A stretch of DNA of 64,000 bases from Methanosarcina acetivorans C2A (GCF_000007345.1 NC_003552.1:2604001-2668000); one strand, 5' to 3'. Shown: positions 45,918 to 56,045, counted from the first letter of the stretch. The notes: generated by a model from the sequence alone, not told the origin. Translations and numbers: made by a program.

Positions 45918-48900
45918 TTACAGCCCCATCTCTTTGTGGTACTCGTTGATGGATTTGATCGTAAGGTCCTCGCCTTTCTTCATGGTCTCAATCGCGGCTG
46001 CTGCTGCACTTGCTGCCTGAATCGTGGTGATGTAGGGGACCTTGAAGTCAACGGCTGCCCGCCTGATCCTGGAACCGTCTCTGCGGGACTGTTTGCTTGT
46101 CGGGGTGTTGATAATCAGGTCGACCTCGTCCCTGCGCATCATATCGATTACGTTCGGGCTTCCGTCGTGGACTTTCTTTACGGTATCCATGAAGACTCCG
46201 TGCTGGGCGAGGTAGTTCACGGTCCCGCGGGTGCCCATAAGTTCGAGGCCTGCTGCCTGCAGCTTTCTGGCAACTTCCACGAGTTCGGGCTTATCTGCGT
46301 TCCGTATCGAAAGGAAGACTTTTCCTGTAAGGGGGAGGAGGTTGTCGGCTGCAAGCTCTGCTTTATAATAGGCCCTTCCGAAGTCGTAGTCAATGCCCAT
46401 GACTTCTCCCGTACTTTTCATTTCAGGGCCGAGGACGGGGTCTGCTCCGGGCAGTTTGTCGAAGGGCAGGAGGACTTCTTTGATCGAGACGTGTTTGGGC
46501 TTTGGCTCGTCGGTGTATCCCATCTCCTTTAAGCTGTGTCCGGCAATGACTCTGGCTGCAATCTTTGCAAGCGGGAGGCCGACAGCTTTTGAGACGAAGG
46601 GAATGGTCCTGCTTGAACGCGGGTTCGCTTCGAGCACAAAGACCTTTCCGCCTTTTTCTGCCATCTGGATGTTGATCAGGCCCTTGACCCTCAGGCCGAG
46701 GGCAATCTTCCGGGTGTAGTCCCTCACCTGGGCGAGTACGTCTTCCGAGAGCGACTGGGGCGGGATTACACAGGCCGAGTCTCCGGAGTGGACCCCGGCT
46801 TCTTCGATGTGCTCCATGATTGCCCCGATAAGGACATCTTTCCGGTCGCAGACGGCATCCACATCGATTTCGCAGGCACCTTCCAGGAAGTCGTCAATAA
46901 GGATTGGGTGTTCGGGAGAGACCCTGACTGCCTCTTTCATATAGCGTTCAAGGTCGATTTCGTCGTAGACGATCTCCATGGCTCTTCCGCCGAGTACGTA
47001 GGACGGGCGCACCAGGACCGGGAACCCTATCCTCTGGGCAACCTCGATTGCTTCATGCTGGGAGGTCGCATACCCGCCTTCCGGCTGGAGGATGCCGAAT
47101 TTCTGCATGAGGACGTAGAACTTTTCCCTGTCTTCGGCAAGGTCCATGTCTTCGGGGTCAGTGCCCATGATCATGGTGTCAAGATCGGTCCTGCGCTTTA
47201 ATTCCTTTTTCAGGGGGAGTGCAAGGTTGACCGAGGTCTGGCCCCCGAACTGCACAAGGACCCCGTCAGGCCTCTCACGTTCGATTACGTTCATTACGTA
47301 TTCCATGGTGAGGGGTTCGAAAAAGAGCTTGTCCGAGGTGTCAAAGTCCGTTGAGACGGTCTCGGGGTTGTTGTTAATGATATGGGTCTCTATGCCTTCT
47401 TCCCTGAGCGCGGTTACTGCGTGGACGGTACAGTAGTCAAACTCGATTCCCTGGCCGATCCTGATCGGGCCTGCACCGAGAATGAGGATTTTCTTCCTGT
47501 CTGTGGGGTTTGTCTCACAGGTATCTTCGTAAGTGGAATAGTAATAGGGGGTTGCTGCCTGGAACTCAGCTGCACAGGTGTCGACCATCTTGAAGGTGGC
47601 TAAAATTCCTGCGTCATGCCTGAGGTCGCTGATCTGTTCCCTTGTTTTGCCGGTCAGTTCCGCAAGGCGGGTGTCCGGGAAGCCCAGCTTCTTTACTTCG
47701 CGCAGGAGTTCAGAGGTCAGTTCTTCTGTCCTGATGCGTTTTTCCATTTCAACGATCTTCTTTATCTTTGAGATGAAGAAGGGGTTGATGCTCGTGAGTT
47801 CGGCAATTTCCTTTACCGACATTCCCCGCTCAAGCGCATGGAAGATCACGAAAAGGCGTTCGCTTGTGGGAGTCTTGAGAAGGGTTTTGACCTCGTGCTC
47901 GTCCCAGCGTTTATTTCCGAGCTGGGAGTCAATATCAAGAGATTTGAAAGCCTTCAGGAGGGACTCTTCCATTGTCCTGCCGATTGCCATGATTTCTCCG
48001 GTACTCTTCATGGCTGTGGTCAGGGTCTTGTCCGCAGTTACGAATTTGTCAAAAGGCCACCTTGGGATCTTTGTGATCACATAGTCCAGAGCCGGCTCAA
48101 AAGAAGCAGGGGTATTTTTGGTGACGCTGTTAATGATCTCATCGAGCGCCATTCCGATTGCAATCTTTGCGGTTACGCGGGCAATCGGGTAGCCTGTGGC
48201 TTTGGATGCAAGGGCTGAAGACCTTGAGACCCTAGGGTTTACTTCGACAATGCGGTAGTCGCCTTCCTTTAAAGCGTACTGGATATTGCACCCTCCTTCG
48301 ATCTTAAGGGCACGGATGATCTTAATAGAGGCACTCCTGAGCATCTGGTGCTCTGCGTCGGTCAGGGTCTGGGAAGGGGCAACAACTGCCGATTCTCCGG
48401 TGTGGACGCCCATGGGGTCGATGTTTTCCATGTTACAGATCACGATACAGGTATCGTTTGCGTCTCTCATGACCTCATACTCGACTTCTGCCCAGCCGAG
48501 CACGCTTTCTTCAATAAGGACCTGGCTGATACGGCTGCGCCTGAGCCCGCGTTCGGTAATCTCAAGGAGCTCTTCTTTTGTGCGGGCAATCCCGCCGCCG
48601 GCACCTCCGAGGGTGTAAGCCGGGCGGACGATCAGAGGCAGGCCGAGTTCCTCGACAACCTCTTCGGCTTCCTTTAAGGTATGGACTGCACGGCTCTGGG
48701 GGACTTTTTCCCCGATCCTCAGCATGGTCTCTTTGAAGAGTTCCCTGTCTTCCGTGTTTTTAATGGCTTCGACAGGGGTTCCCAGGATCTGGACCCCGTA
48801 TTTTTCAAAGACGCCCATTTCCGCAAGTTCGCTCGTGATATTCAGGCCGGTCTGTCCGCCGATGCCTGCAATTATCCCGTCCGGGCGCTCTTTTTCAATG

Positions 48901-49130
48901 ATTTTTTCCACAATTCTGGCATCAAGGGGCTCGATATAGACCGAATCCGCCATTTCGGGGTCAGTCATGATGGTTGCAGGGTTTGAGTTTACGAGCACGA
49001 CCTGTACACCTTCTTCTTTTAAGGACCTGCAGGCCTGGCTTCCCGAGAAGTCGAATTCTGCAGCCTGCCCGATTGTGATCGGGCCCGAACCTATAAGCAA
49101 AACTTTCTTTATGTCCTCACGTTTTGGCAT
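45918..49130 (-). CDS. carB: Carbamoyl-phosphate synthase large subunit
   Basis: This 1070-residue enzyme makes carbamoyl phosphate from bicarbonate, two ATP and ammonia delivered by CarA, for arginine and pyrimidine synthesis. Two homologous ATP-grasp halves are evident: KVLLIGSGPITIGQAAEFD at the N-terminus and KILILGAGPIRIGQGIEFD at about residue 560. An MGS-like regulatory domain lies at the C-terminus (GTRGTVNYLAQHG). The length is standard. Its start overlaps the carA stop (TGATG), so the two subunits are translationally coupled. Confidence 0.98.
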   Translation of the reverse strand: MPKREDIKKVLLIGSGPITIGQAAEFDFSGSQACRSLKEEGVQVVLVNSNPATIMTDPEMADSVYIEPLDARIVEKIIEKERPDGIIAGIGGQTGLNITSELAEMGVFEKYGVQILGTPVEAIKNTEDRELFKETMLRIGEKVPQSRAVHTLKEAEEVVEELGLPLIVRPAYTLGGAGGGIARTKEELLEITERGLRRSRISQVLIEESVLGWAEVEYEVMRDANDTCIVICNMENIDPMGVHTGESAVVAPSQTLTDAEHQMLRSASIKIIRALKIEGGCNIQYALKEGDYRIVEVNPRVSRSSALASKATGYPIARVTAKIAIGMALDEIINSVTKNTPASFEPALDYVITKIPRWPFDKFVTADKTLTTAMKSTGEIMAIGRTMEESLLKAFKSLDIDSQLGNKRWDEHEVKTLLKTPTSERLFVIFHALERGMSVKEIAELTSINPFFISKIKKIVEMEKRIRTEELTSELLREVKKLGFPDTRLAELTGKTREQISDLRHDAGILATFKMVDTCAAEFQAATPYYYSTYEDTCETNPTDRKKILILGAGPIRIGQGIEFDYCTVHAVTALREEGIETHIINNNPETVSTDFDTSDKLFFEPLTMEYVMNVIERERPDGVLVQFGGQTSVNLALPLKKELKRRTDLDTMIMGTDPEDMDLAEDREKFYVLMQKFGILQPEGGYATSQHEAIEVAQRIGFPVLVRPSYVLGGRAMEIVYDEIDLERYMKEAVRVSPEHPILIDDFLEGACEIDVDAVCDRKDVLIGAIMEHIEEAGVHSGDSACVIPPQSLSEDVLAQVRDYTRKIALGLRVKGLINIQMAEKGGKVFVLEANPRSSRTIPFVSKAVGLPLAKIAARVIAGHSLKEMGYTDEPKPKHVSIKEVLLPFDKLPGADPVLGPEMKSTGEVMGIDYDFGRAYYKAELAADNLLPLTGKVFLSIRNADKPELVEVARKLQAAGLELMGTRGTVNYLAQHGVFMDTVKKVHDGSPNVIDMMRRDEVDLIINTPTSKQSRRDGSRIRRAAVDFKVPYITTIQAASAAAAAIETMKKGEDLTIKSINEYHKEMGL

Positions 49131-50236
49131 CAGAGATCCCCTCCGAGGACCTTTACAACCTTGCCGAAAAATGTTTCTTCGGTATCCATAGGTCCTGCCT
49201 GGGCTTCGGGGTGGAACTGCACACTGAAAATGTCCAGGTCTTTGTGGGATACTCCTTCAACGGTTTTGTCGTTTGCGTTCAGGTACTTCACATAAAGGCC
49301 GGTCCCTTCAAGGGAATCCGCATCAACGGCATACCCGTGGTTCTGGGAGCTTATGAAAATCTTGTTTTCAATCAGGTCCTTTACCGGCTGGTTTCCTCCC
49401 CTGTGTCCGAACTTAAGCTTGTAAGTCCTGGCTCCCATAGCAAGAGAGATAATCTGGTGCCCGAAACAAATCCCGGCTACCGGAATCGTGCCTGCAAAAG
49501 CCTTTACCGCATTGATTGCATCGGTTGCCTTTTCCGGGTCTCCTGGCCCGTTTGAGATAAAAAGTAGATCAGGCTCGAAACCTGCAATTTCCTTCGGTTT
49601 TGTGGTTGCAGGGACCAGGGTGAGGTCAATTCCCCTTTTATGCAGGTTGTTTATGATGTTCCTCTTTATGCCGAGGTCGACCACAACCGCGTGTTTGGGT
49701 TTGCCGCTGCCTTTCCAGGCGCACTCCGCTCCAGGGATGAAGTGGGGTTCTTTGCATGTTACGCGGGCGATAAGTTCCTCATCCGTTATCTGGGGGAAAT
49801 TCCTTGCCACTTTAACGGCCTCTTCCCCATCATCACTGCCTGTAATCAGGGCAGCACGCATGGTCCCGCGCTCCCTTGCCCCTATGGTGAGCATACGGGT
49901 ATCCACACCTTCGATCCCCGGTTTTCCCTCGTCCTCCAAAAACTGGTGAATTGAACGGGTGGATTTGTAGTGATAGGGTTTTTTGCAGGCTTCCCGGACA
50001 ACAAGCCCCTCCGCATGGATGTTGTCGGATTGGAAACGCTCCCCACTGACACCGTAATTCCCTATCAGAGGGTAGGTGAACATTAAAATCTGGCCTTTGT
50101 AGGAAGGGTCAGTCAGAGCCTCCTCATATCCCGTGAATTGAGTGGTAAAAACAAGTTCGCCGCAAGCTGTGCCTTCGGCACCAAAACCGGTGCCCCTAAT
50201 AACTGTTCCGTCTTCTAATCCTAGTACTGCTTTCAT
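49130..50236 (-). CDS. carA: Carbamoyl-phosphate synthase small subunit
   Basis: This glutamine amidotransferase subunit has 368 residues from ATG 50236 (MKAVLGLEDGTVIRG), the family's usual start; upstream in-frame ATGs at 50239 and 50269 are possible. The class I amidotransferase domain holds the nucleophile in VAGICFGHQI, and the histidine and glutamate in VQFHPEA. It releases ammonia from glutamine and channels it to CarB, whose start overlaps its stop. A TTTATATATT promoter-like element lies about 95 bp upstream of the start. Confidence 0.97.
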   Translation of the reverse strand: MKAVLGLEDGTVIRGTGFGAEGTACGELVFTTQFTGYEEALTDPSYKGQILMFTYPLIGNYGVSGERFQSDNIHAEGLVVREACKKPYHYKSTRSIHQFLEDEGKPGIEGVDTRMLTIGARERGTMRAALITGSDDGEEAVKVARNFPQITDEELIARVTCKEPHFIPGAECAWKGSGKPKHAVVVDLGIKRNIINNLHKRGIDLTLVPATTKPKEIAGFEPDLLFISNGPGDPEKATDAINAVKAFAGTIPVAGICFGHQIISLAMGARTYKLKFGHRGGNQPVKDLIENKIFISSQNHGYAVDADSLEGTGLYVKYLNANDKTVEGVSHKDLDIFSVQFHPEAQAGPMDTEETFFGKVVKVLGGDL

Positions 50237-50327
50237 CATCTGAACCTGCGAGTAAATGTCATAAGACATGTATAAGTGTTGCGATGACTTTCCCGGTTTC
50301 CGGATTTCTTTATTTTTTTCAGTCTTT

Positions 50328-50337
50328 TAATATATAA
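50328..50337 (-). promoter_or_regulatory. Putative TATA box of carAB
   Basis: The minus strand reads tttatatatt about 95 bases before the carA start, a good match to the archaeal TATA consensus with transcription expected about 25 bases further on. It is inferred from sequence only. Confidence 0.45.
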
Positions 50338-50499
50338 ACCTATCAATTAATTATTTCTTTTGAGACGACGGTCTTAAAACTGTATAAAAATTTCTTGTCC
50401 AAAAACCCCGTGTTCAGTAAAATATGTTCATTTAAGCTCAATGATAAGTTCATTTAAGCTCGGTCAACATGAAACCGTTCCAGTATCTTTACAAAATTT

Positions 50500-50516
50500 A
50501 TTACAGTTACTGTAAT
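50500..50516. promoter_or_regulatory. Perfect 17-bp dyad, candidate operator
   Basis: ATTACAGT-T-ACTGTAAT is perfectly palindromic with a one-base centre. It lies in the divergent region between carA and otaA, about 260 bp from carA and 400 bp from otaA. Such dyads suit dimeric helix-turn-helix regulators. No other feature was recognised in 50520-50920 apart from TATA-like ctttatatat at about 50623. Confidence 0.4.
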
Positions 50517-50920
50517 TTATTTATGTTTCTTCATGGGGGGATTCACTTTTATATAATAACGAGCATAACCCGATATCCAAATATGCTAAAGTAAAGCCAA
50601 ATTTCATACTTTTAGATCCTGGCTTTATATATGGTTTATGCCATTTTTGTTGCTTTCAATATTTGTAATATATTAATTTTCCGCAATAATATTATATACG
50701 ATTGGGGGAAACTAACAGGCAGGAAAATAAACCATTTAAGCTGTAAAAAATAGAAAGTTTTCTTTAATCTATATTTTCAGTTGCCTTAAATTAATTGTAC
50801 AGACACAACTAATTTGACTAAAATTCAGTTTTTATTTCCCGGATTTTTGCGGCAACTCTTTTCATTTCCTACCGAACATCGATAGTTCTTAAAAAACTTC
50901 GGTTAAACCGGGGTGTCATA

Positions 50921-52396
50921 ATGGACAAAAATGTAAAACTCGAAGTACGAAACATAACTAAAATTTTTGGAAAGGATCCCCAGAAAGTAATTTCCCTTCT
51001 AAACAAAGGTTTATCCAAAAGTGAAATTTTTGAAAAAACAAAGCATACTGTCGGGCTCAACAGCGTTAACTTTGAGGTCTACGACGGAGAGATTTTCGTC
51101 ATAATGGGGCTTTCGGGTTCCGGAAAATCCACCCTCCTACGCTGTTTGAACCGTCTTATTGAACCAACGGCCGGAGAAATCCTGATCGACGGGCGGGCCA
51201 TTACCGGCATGAGCCCCGAAGCCCTGAGAACTACCCGCAGGAGCAAGCTTGGAATGGTCTTTCAGAGTTTTGCCCTGCTCCCCCACAGGACAGTCCTGGA
51301 CAACGTGGCTTACGGGCTTGAGATTCAGGGAATACCTAAAGAAGAACGCTACTCAAAGGCTCTCGAATCCATAGAAACCGTAGGGCTCAAAGGCTATGAA
51401 CACAGCCGGATAACGGAACTCAGCGGAGGTATGAAGCAGCGGGTAGGGCTTGCAAGGGCGCTTGCCAACGACCCTGACATCCTGCTTATGGACGAGGCTT
51501 TCAGTGCCCTTGACCCCCTTATCAGGAGCGATATGCAAGACGAGCTGCTCGCCCTTGAGGACAGGGTGCAAAAGACAATTATCTTTGTTTCCCACGACCT
51601 GGATGAAGCCCTGAAACTCGGGGACCGAATCGCCCTTATGAAAGACGGGGAAGTTGTACAGATAGGAACGCCCGAAGAGATCCTGACCGAACCCGCAGAC
51701 TCCTATGTTTCGAGGTTCGTTGCAGGAGTCGACCGATCAAAAGTACTGACCGCCGAATCGGTAATGAAACGGCCCGAACCTCTCGTATCTCTCAATTCCG
51801 GGCCCAGGGTTGCCATTCAGTTGATGAAAGACCATGGGATCTCCTCAATCTACGTGGTTGAAGGAAAGAACAGGCGTCTAAAAGGCATACTCATGATAGG
51901 GGACGCCCTTGAAGCCCTGAAGACCGGAAAAAGCCTTGAAACCGCGATGATCCCGGAAGCGCCTCGCGTGGCTCCGGACCTGCCCCTTAGCGACATAATC
52001 CCTTTGATTGCGGAAAGCCCGTACCCCCTTGCCGTGGTCAATGATTCCGGAAAGCTGATAGGAATTATAGTCAGGGGTACTGTCCTTGGCGCTCTTGCAA
52101 TGTCCGGAGAAAACTCCGAAGAAAACGGGCAGCCAGAAGGAAAAGTTTCTGAGGAAAAGGTTTCAGATGAAGGAAACCCGTCAGGAAAAACTCCCGAAGA
52201 AAAGCCCCCTGAAAAAACTATTTTCAGCGGTAAAAATGAAGGGGAAGCCGGGCCTCCGTTCGGAGGCTCAGACGTCTCCCACAGTATAATTAACAGCGGA
52301 ATTGGCAGCGAACCTGTGCCTCTGGAAGCAGAAGCAAAGGAAGAAACCCCTTCAAAGTCTGATGCTATTCCGGGCCCTGAGGTGAAAACATGCTGA
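50921..52396 (+). CDS. otaA: Glycine betaine ABC importer, ATPase with CBS domains
   Basis: This 491-residue ATPase of a ProU/Ota-type osmoprotectant importer begins with the family's N-terminal helix (ITKIFGKDPQKVISLLNKG). Walker A is GLSGSGKST, the signature LSGGMKQRVGLARAL, and Walker B ILLMDEAFSALD. Tandem CBS domains follow (about residues 275-395), which in relatives sense ionic strength. The last 95 residues are an acidic, proline- and lysine-rich tail not usual in the family. Its stop overlaps the permease start by seven bases. Confidence 0.9.
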   Translation: MDKNVKLEVRNITKIFGKDPQKVISLLNKGLSKSEIFEKTKHTVGLNSVNFEVYDGEIFVIMGLSGSGKSTLLRCLNRLIEPTAGEILIDGRAITGMSPEALRTTRRSKLGMVFQSFALLPHRTVLDNVAYGLEIQGIPKEERYSKALESIETVGLKGYEHSRITELSGGMKQRVGLARALANDPDILLMDEAFSALDPLIRSDMQDELLALEDRVQKTIIFVSHDLDEALKLGDRIALMKDGEVVQIGTPEEILTEPADSYVSRFVAGVDRSKVLTAESVMKRPEPLVSLNSGPRVAIQLMKDHGISSIYVVEGKNRRLKGILMIGDALEALKTGKSLETAMIPEAPRVAPDLPLSDIIPLIAESPYPLAVVNDSGKLIGIIVRGTVLGALAMSGENSEENGQPEGKVSEEKVSDEGNPSGKTPEEKPPEKTIFSGKNEGEAGPPFGGSDVSHSIINSGIGSEPVPLEAEAKEETPSKSDAIPGPEVKTC

Positions 52397-53220
52397 TTCC
52401 CCGCCTCCCAATCGGTGACACGGTTGAATTTGCTGTGGACTGGATCGAAGCCAATTTTGGCTCACTTCTTGATTTCATAAGTGATAAGCTTGATTTCCTG
52501 ATCTCGGGTTTAAAAGACGCTCTGCTTTTACTGCCTCCTGAACTCTTTATCCTTGTAATTGCCTTGCTTGCTTACTTTGCAGGGAAACGAAACCTCAAGC
52601 TTGCAATCGGGACTGCTTTTGGCTTTTTTCTTATTGACAATATGGGGCTCTGGACACTTTCGATGGAGACGCTGGCTCTTGTGCTTTCTTCTGCTCTCCT
52701 TGCCCTTATTATAGGAATTCCTACGGGAATCCTCAGCGCAAAAAATGAAGTGCTTTACCACTTTTTAAAGCCAACGCTTGACTTCATGCAGACCATGCCG
52801 CCTTTTGTATACCTGATCCCTGCCCTACTCTTTTTTGGGCTTGGAAACGTGCCGGGCATGATCGCAACTGTTGTTTTTGCAATGCCTCCTGCGATCAGGC
52901 TCACAAACCTCGGGATCAGGCAGGTTCCAAAAGAGCTCACCGAAGTTGCTGATGCCTTTGGCTCCACAGGCTGGCAGAAACTTACAAAGGTGGAACTGCC
53001 TGTAGCTCTCCCGACCATAATGGCCGGGATCAACCAGTGCATTATGCTCTCTCTTTCCATGGTCGTCATTGCTGCCATGATAGGAGCAAGAGGGCTCGGA
53101 TACCAGGTCCTTTTCGGGATCCAGAGAGTGGATATCGGCCTCGGCTTCGAAGCCGGGCTCGCCATTGTCATAATCGCAGTTGTCCTCGACCGCGTTACCC
53201 AGCACCTCAGTCCCAGGTAA
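52390..53220 (+). CDS. otaB: Glycine betaine ABC importer, permease
   Basis: This 276-residue ProW-type permease has about six membrane segments. The EAA loop that contacts the ATPase is visible as ELTEVADAFGSTGWQKLTKVELP. The PTLDFMQTMPPFVYLIPAL segment is a hallmark of glycine betaine permeases. A strong GAGGTG lies before the ATG inside the end of otaA, so translation is coupled. With OtaA and OtaC it imports compatible solutes under salt stress. Confidence 0.93.
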   Translation: MLIPRLPIGDTVEFAVDWIEANFGSLLDFISDKLDFLISGLKDALLLLPPELFILVIALLAYFAGKRNLKLAIGTAFGFFLIDNMGLWTLSMETLALVLSSALLALIIGIPTGILSAKNEVLYHFLKPTLDFMQTMPPFVYLIPALLFFGLGNVPGMIATVVFAMPPAIRLTNLGIRQVPKELTEVADAFGSTGWQKLTKVELPVALPTIMAGINQCIMLSLSMVVIAAMIGARGLGYQVLFGIQRVDIGLGFEAGLAIVIIAVVLDRVTQHLSPR

Positions 53221-53424
53221 AACCCTGAGGGTCCTGAAAACCCTTGGCTGAAAACTCTTCGCTCCTGATTTCGCCCTGAAACAGGTATTCAGGGTTCTCA
53301 GAAATCAGGATTTTTCACTTTAACAGGGGCACCCTCTATCCTCCAGAAGATGGTGCATCTTTCATTTCAATCCCCTGGTTAAAAACCAAAAATAAAAAGA
53401 AACTCCAAAAAGGTTGTAGATATC

Positions 53425-54372
53425 TTGACCAATTCAAAATTAAATCCTGAAGAAAAAAAACTCGGATCGGTTCTGGCAATCGTTCTGATAATAGGGCTTT
53501 CCCTTTTTGCAGCAGGTTGTGCAGAACAGGGAGATGAAACCGTAGAAGGCGCAGAAACTGCTCCTGCCGAAGAGGCTTCGGAATTAAGCGAACCTGTAAC
53601 TATAGGCTATGTGTTATGGGACGGGGAGATTGCAAGTACCAATGTGATTCAGCAGGTCCTCGAACAGGCAGGGTATGAAGACGTGGAAATCGTTGCGGTT
53701 GATGCAGGCCCTCTCTATCAGGGACTTGCTGACGGACAGTTTGATTTCACAACTTCCGCCTGGCTCCCCTACACTCACCAGAGCTACTGGGAAGCTTACG
53801 GAGACCAGCTCGACTCTGTCCAGACTAACCTCGAAGACTGTAAGATCGGGCTTGTCGTGCCATCTTACGTAACCATAGACTCCATTGAGGAACTCAATTC
53901 CGAAAAGGATAAGTTCAACGGTCAGATTATCGGGATCGACCCCGGAGCAGGCATCATGCAGGCATCCGAAACCGCAATCACCGATTACGACCTTGATATG
54001 GAGCTCGTTTCAGGCAGCAGTGCCGCAATGACCACCTCCCTGAAAAAATCAATCGACTCCGAAGAGTGGACAGTTGTAACCCTCTGGTCCCCTCACTGGG
54101 CATTTAACCGCTGGGACCTCAAATACCTGGATGACCCGAAAGGTGCATATGGCGATGCCGACCATGTTGAAACCCTTGCAAGGCTTGGCCTTGAAGAAGA
54201 AAAACCTAACCTCTACGGCATCCTGACCCGCTTCCAGTGGACCCATGACGATATCCAGACTGTAATGATGGACATCGAAAATGGCACTGCCCCTGAAGAA
54301 GCCGCAGCAAACTGGGTTGCAAACAACCCGGAAAAAGTTAACGAATGGATAGGAGAAAAGTCAGAAGAGTAA
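53425..54372 (+). CDS. otaC: Glycine betaine-binding lipoprotein
   Basis: This 315-residue substrate-binding protein has an N-terminal hydrophobic segment ending in LSLFAAGC, a lipobox-like site, followed by an acidic linker. The mature domain starts VTIGYVLWDGEIASTNVIQQ, and tryptophans in DFTTSAWLPYTHQSYWEAYG and VTLWSPHWAFNRWDLKYL are typical of the aromatic cage that holds quaternary amines. The start is TTG at 53425; no ATG gives the signal segment. It lies 200 bp after the permease. Confidence 0.93.
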   Translation: MTNSKLNPEEKKLGSVLAIVLIIGLSLFAAGCAEQGDETVEGAETAPAEEASELSEPVTIGYVLWDGEIASTNVIQQVLEQAGYEDVEIVAVDAGPLYQGLADGQFDFTTSAWLPYTHQSYWEAYGDQLDSVQTNLEDCKIGLVVPSYVTIDSIEELNSEKDKFNGQIIGIDPGAGIMQASETAITDYDLDMELVSGSSAAMTTSLKKSIDSEEWTVVTLWSPHWAFNRWDLKYLDDPKGAYGDADHVETLARLGLEEEKPNLYGILTRFQWTHDDIQTVMMDIENGTAPEEAAANWVANNPEKVNEWIGEKSEE

Positions 54373-54703
54373 ATCTCTCTTCTCTTTTCTTTCCTCTTAT
54401 TTTTTAAAATTTATTACCGCTCTTTTTTTGGTCATCTTTTTCGGTTAGTTTTCATAGTTTTTCAATTAGTTCTCGGGAAATGTAATTCCGCTTCATGACA
54501 AAGGCTTTGGTAGATACTGGAGTCTCATACCTGTTTACACTGTTGAATTAATATAAAATAACACAATATTTAGAAAATAAAATTATTTATACTACAAAAT
54601 TCTTAATGATGGCTATATAATAATACTATTTAATAAATTATTAATACATTAAAACCCCTAAAGTACTTTGTTGTTACTGGACTGACGACGACTACGAGGC
54701 CGG

Positions 54704-54752
54704 ATAACGAGTTCTTACGACAGATCCTCGTTATTAGGATCTATGCAGATCC
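54704..54752 (+). promoter_or_regulatory. Structured leader before the metal-chelate importer
   Basis: Two perfect stems follow one another: ATAACGAG (54704-54711) with CTCGTTAT (54727-54734), then GGATCT (54737-54742) with AGATCC (54747-54752) around a 4-nt loop. They lie about 140-190 bases before the binding-protein gene. The rest of the 54373-54875 gap is AT-rich without a gene. No known riboswitch consensus was recognised. Confidence 0.35.
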
Positions 54753-54890
54753 ATAAAATCATTATGGCAGATATCTTTTCCGCTAAATGGTAGGAGTCTA
54801 CAGGTTACAATCTAATAAGGATATCGAACGGGACTTCTACGCCATGATATGAAATTAGCTCTTGGCATAATCTGAGTGATAGTGGTTAGC

Positions 54891-56045
54891 ATGCGCTATA
54901 GATTTAGAACGTTCACGATCCTTGCGATCATATTGGTTATCTTTACGGTCTTTACAGTTTCTGGCTGTGTCACAAAAGGAGGTATGGATGATCAGGCAAA
55001 GACGATAACCGTTACGGATATGGAGGGAAGGTCGGTTACTGTAAAGGTCCCGGTAGAACGGATTGTCTTAATGGAATCATCCAAAACACACGAGCTGGCC
55101 GCCATAGATGGGGCTGCAATCGTCGATAAGATTGTCGGATGGGACAATGATTTCAAAGACAATGCCGGTGACGGGTACGTGAAGTTCATAGAAAGATATC
55201 CGAAGTTGGCTGATGTTCCCAACGTAGGCTCTCTTGACGACAATACATTCAGCGTTGAAAAGGTAATCGCGTTGAATCCTGACGTTGTCATCATGCACAA
55301 CTGGGAATTCATGTGGAGCGGGGACGCGACTAAAGAAGCCCTTGTCAAGCTGGAACAGGCAGGTATCCCCGTAATCTTCGTGGATTTCTACATGGAGCCA
55401 ATGACCAACTCCACAAAGAGTATGCTGCTGCTTGGTCAAATTCTTGGAAAAGAGCAAAGGGCTAAAGATATCGTCGAATTTTATAATCAACACGTCGAAG
55501 CGGTCTATTCACGCTTGGAGACGAGTGACGGACTGAAGCCCGGCGTATATATAGAGACAGGATACAATGGCCCAGAGACATATGGGATAACCGAGGGGGA
55601 TGTCGGGTGGGGATCGATCGTAAAGAAAGCGGGTGGAGAAAACATTGCTGAGCCATTATTAGGAAATACCAGCAAAGCGCTCAGCCCTGAGTACCTCATC
55701 AACCAGAATCCAGATATCATAATACTGACCGGTCGGAACTGGTCCACACCAGGATCAATCAGGATGGGATATACTTCAACCGCTGCAGATACGAAGGATA
55801 CGATGGATGCATATATTGCACGTCCGGGGTGGAACACGATTAATGCTGTCAATACCCACCAGGTGTACGGCATTTATCATGGGTACTGCTTCAGCATCTA
55901 TAATTTTGTGGCACTGGAAGCTTTTGCTAAGTGGTTTTATCCAGAGGAATTCAAAGATCTTGATCCCAATACCACCATTCGGGAGTATCATGAAAAGTTT
56001 ATGCCCATTGAATACAGCGGGACATTCATGTATAGAAATTATTAA
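54891..56045 (+). CDS. Metal-chelate ABC importer, binding lipoprotein (first)
   Basis: This protein has 384 residues from ATG 54891 (GTG 54876 is also in frame). The signal segment FRTFTILAIILVIFTVFTVSGC ends in a lipobox cysteine. The mature part opens with ITVTDMEGRSVTVKVPVERI, the standard start of class III (TroA/FhuD-like) binding proteins for iron-siderophore, haem or corrinoid complexes. The ligand cannot be read from sequence. It heads an apparent operon with a FecCD permease, an ATPase and two methyltransferases. Confidence 0.9.
   Translation: MRYRFRTFTILAIILVIFTVFTVSGCVTKGGMDDQAKTITVTDMEGRSVTVKVPVERIVLMESSKTHELAAIDGAAIVDKIVGWDNDFKDNAGDGYVKFIERYPKLADVPNVGSLDDNTFSVEKVIALNPDVVIMHNWEFMWSGDATKEALVKLEQAGIPVIFVDFYMEPMTNSTKSMLLLGQILGKEQRAKDIVEFYNQHVEAVYSRLETSDGLKPGVYIETGYNGPETYGITEGDVGWGSIVKKAGGENIAEPLLGNTSKALSPEYLINQNPDIIILTGRNWSTPGSIRMGYTSTAADTKDTMDAYIARPGWNTINAVNTHQVYGIYHGYCFSIYNFVALEAFAKWFYPEEFKDLDPNTTIREYHEKFMPIEYSGTFMYRNY

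Noticed and set aside
47578-48218. Long plus-strand frames opposite carB
   Set aside because: They are shadows of the GC-richer carB gene on the other strand; no start signals or domains.
54661-54875. Cobalamin riboswitch before the importer
   Set aside because: Hairpins exist but the conserved B12-box type sequence (GCCACTG) was not found.
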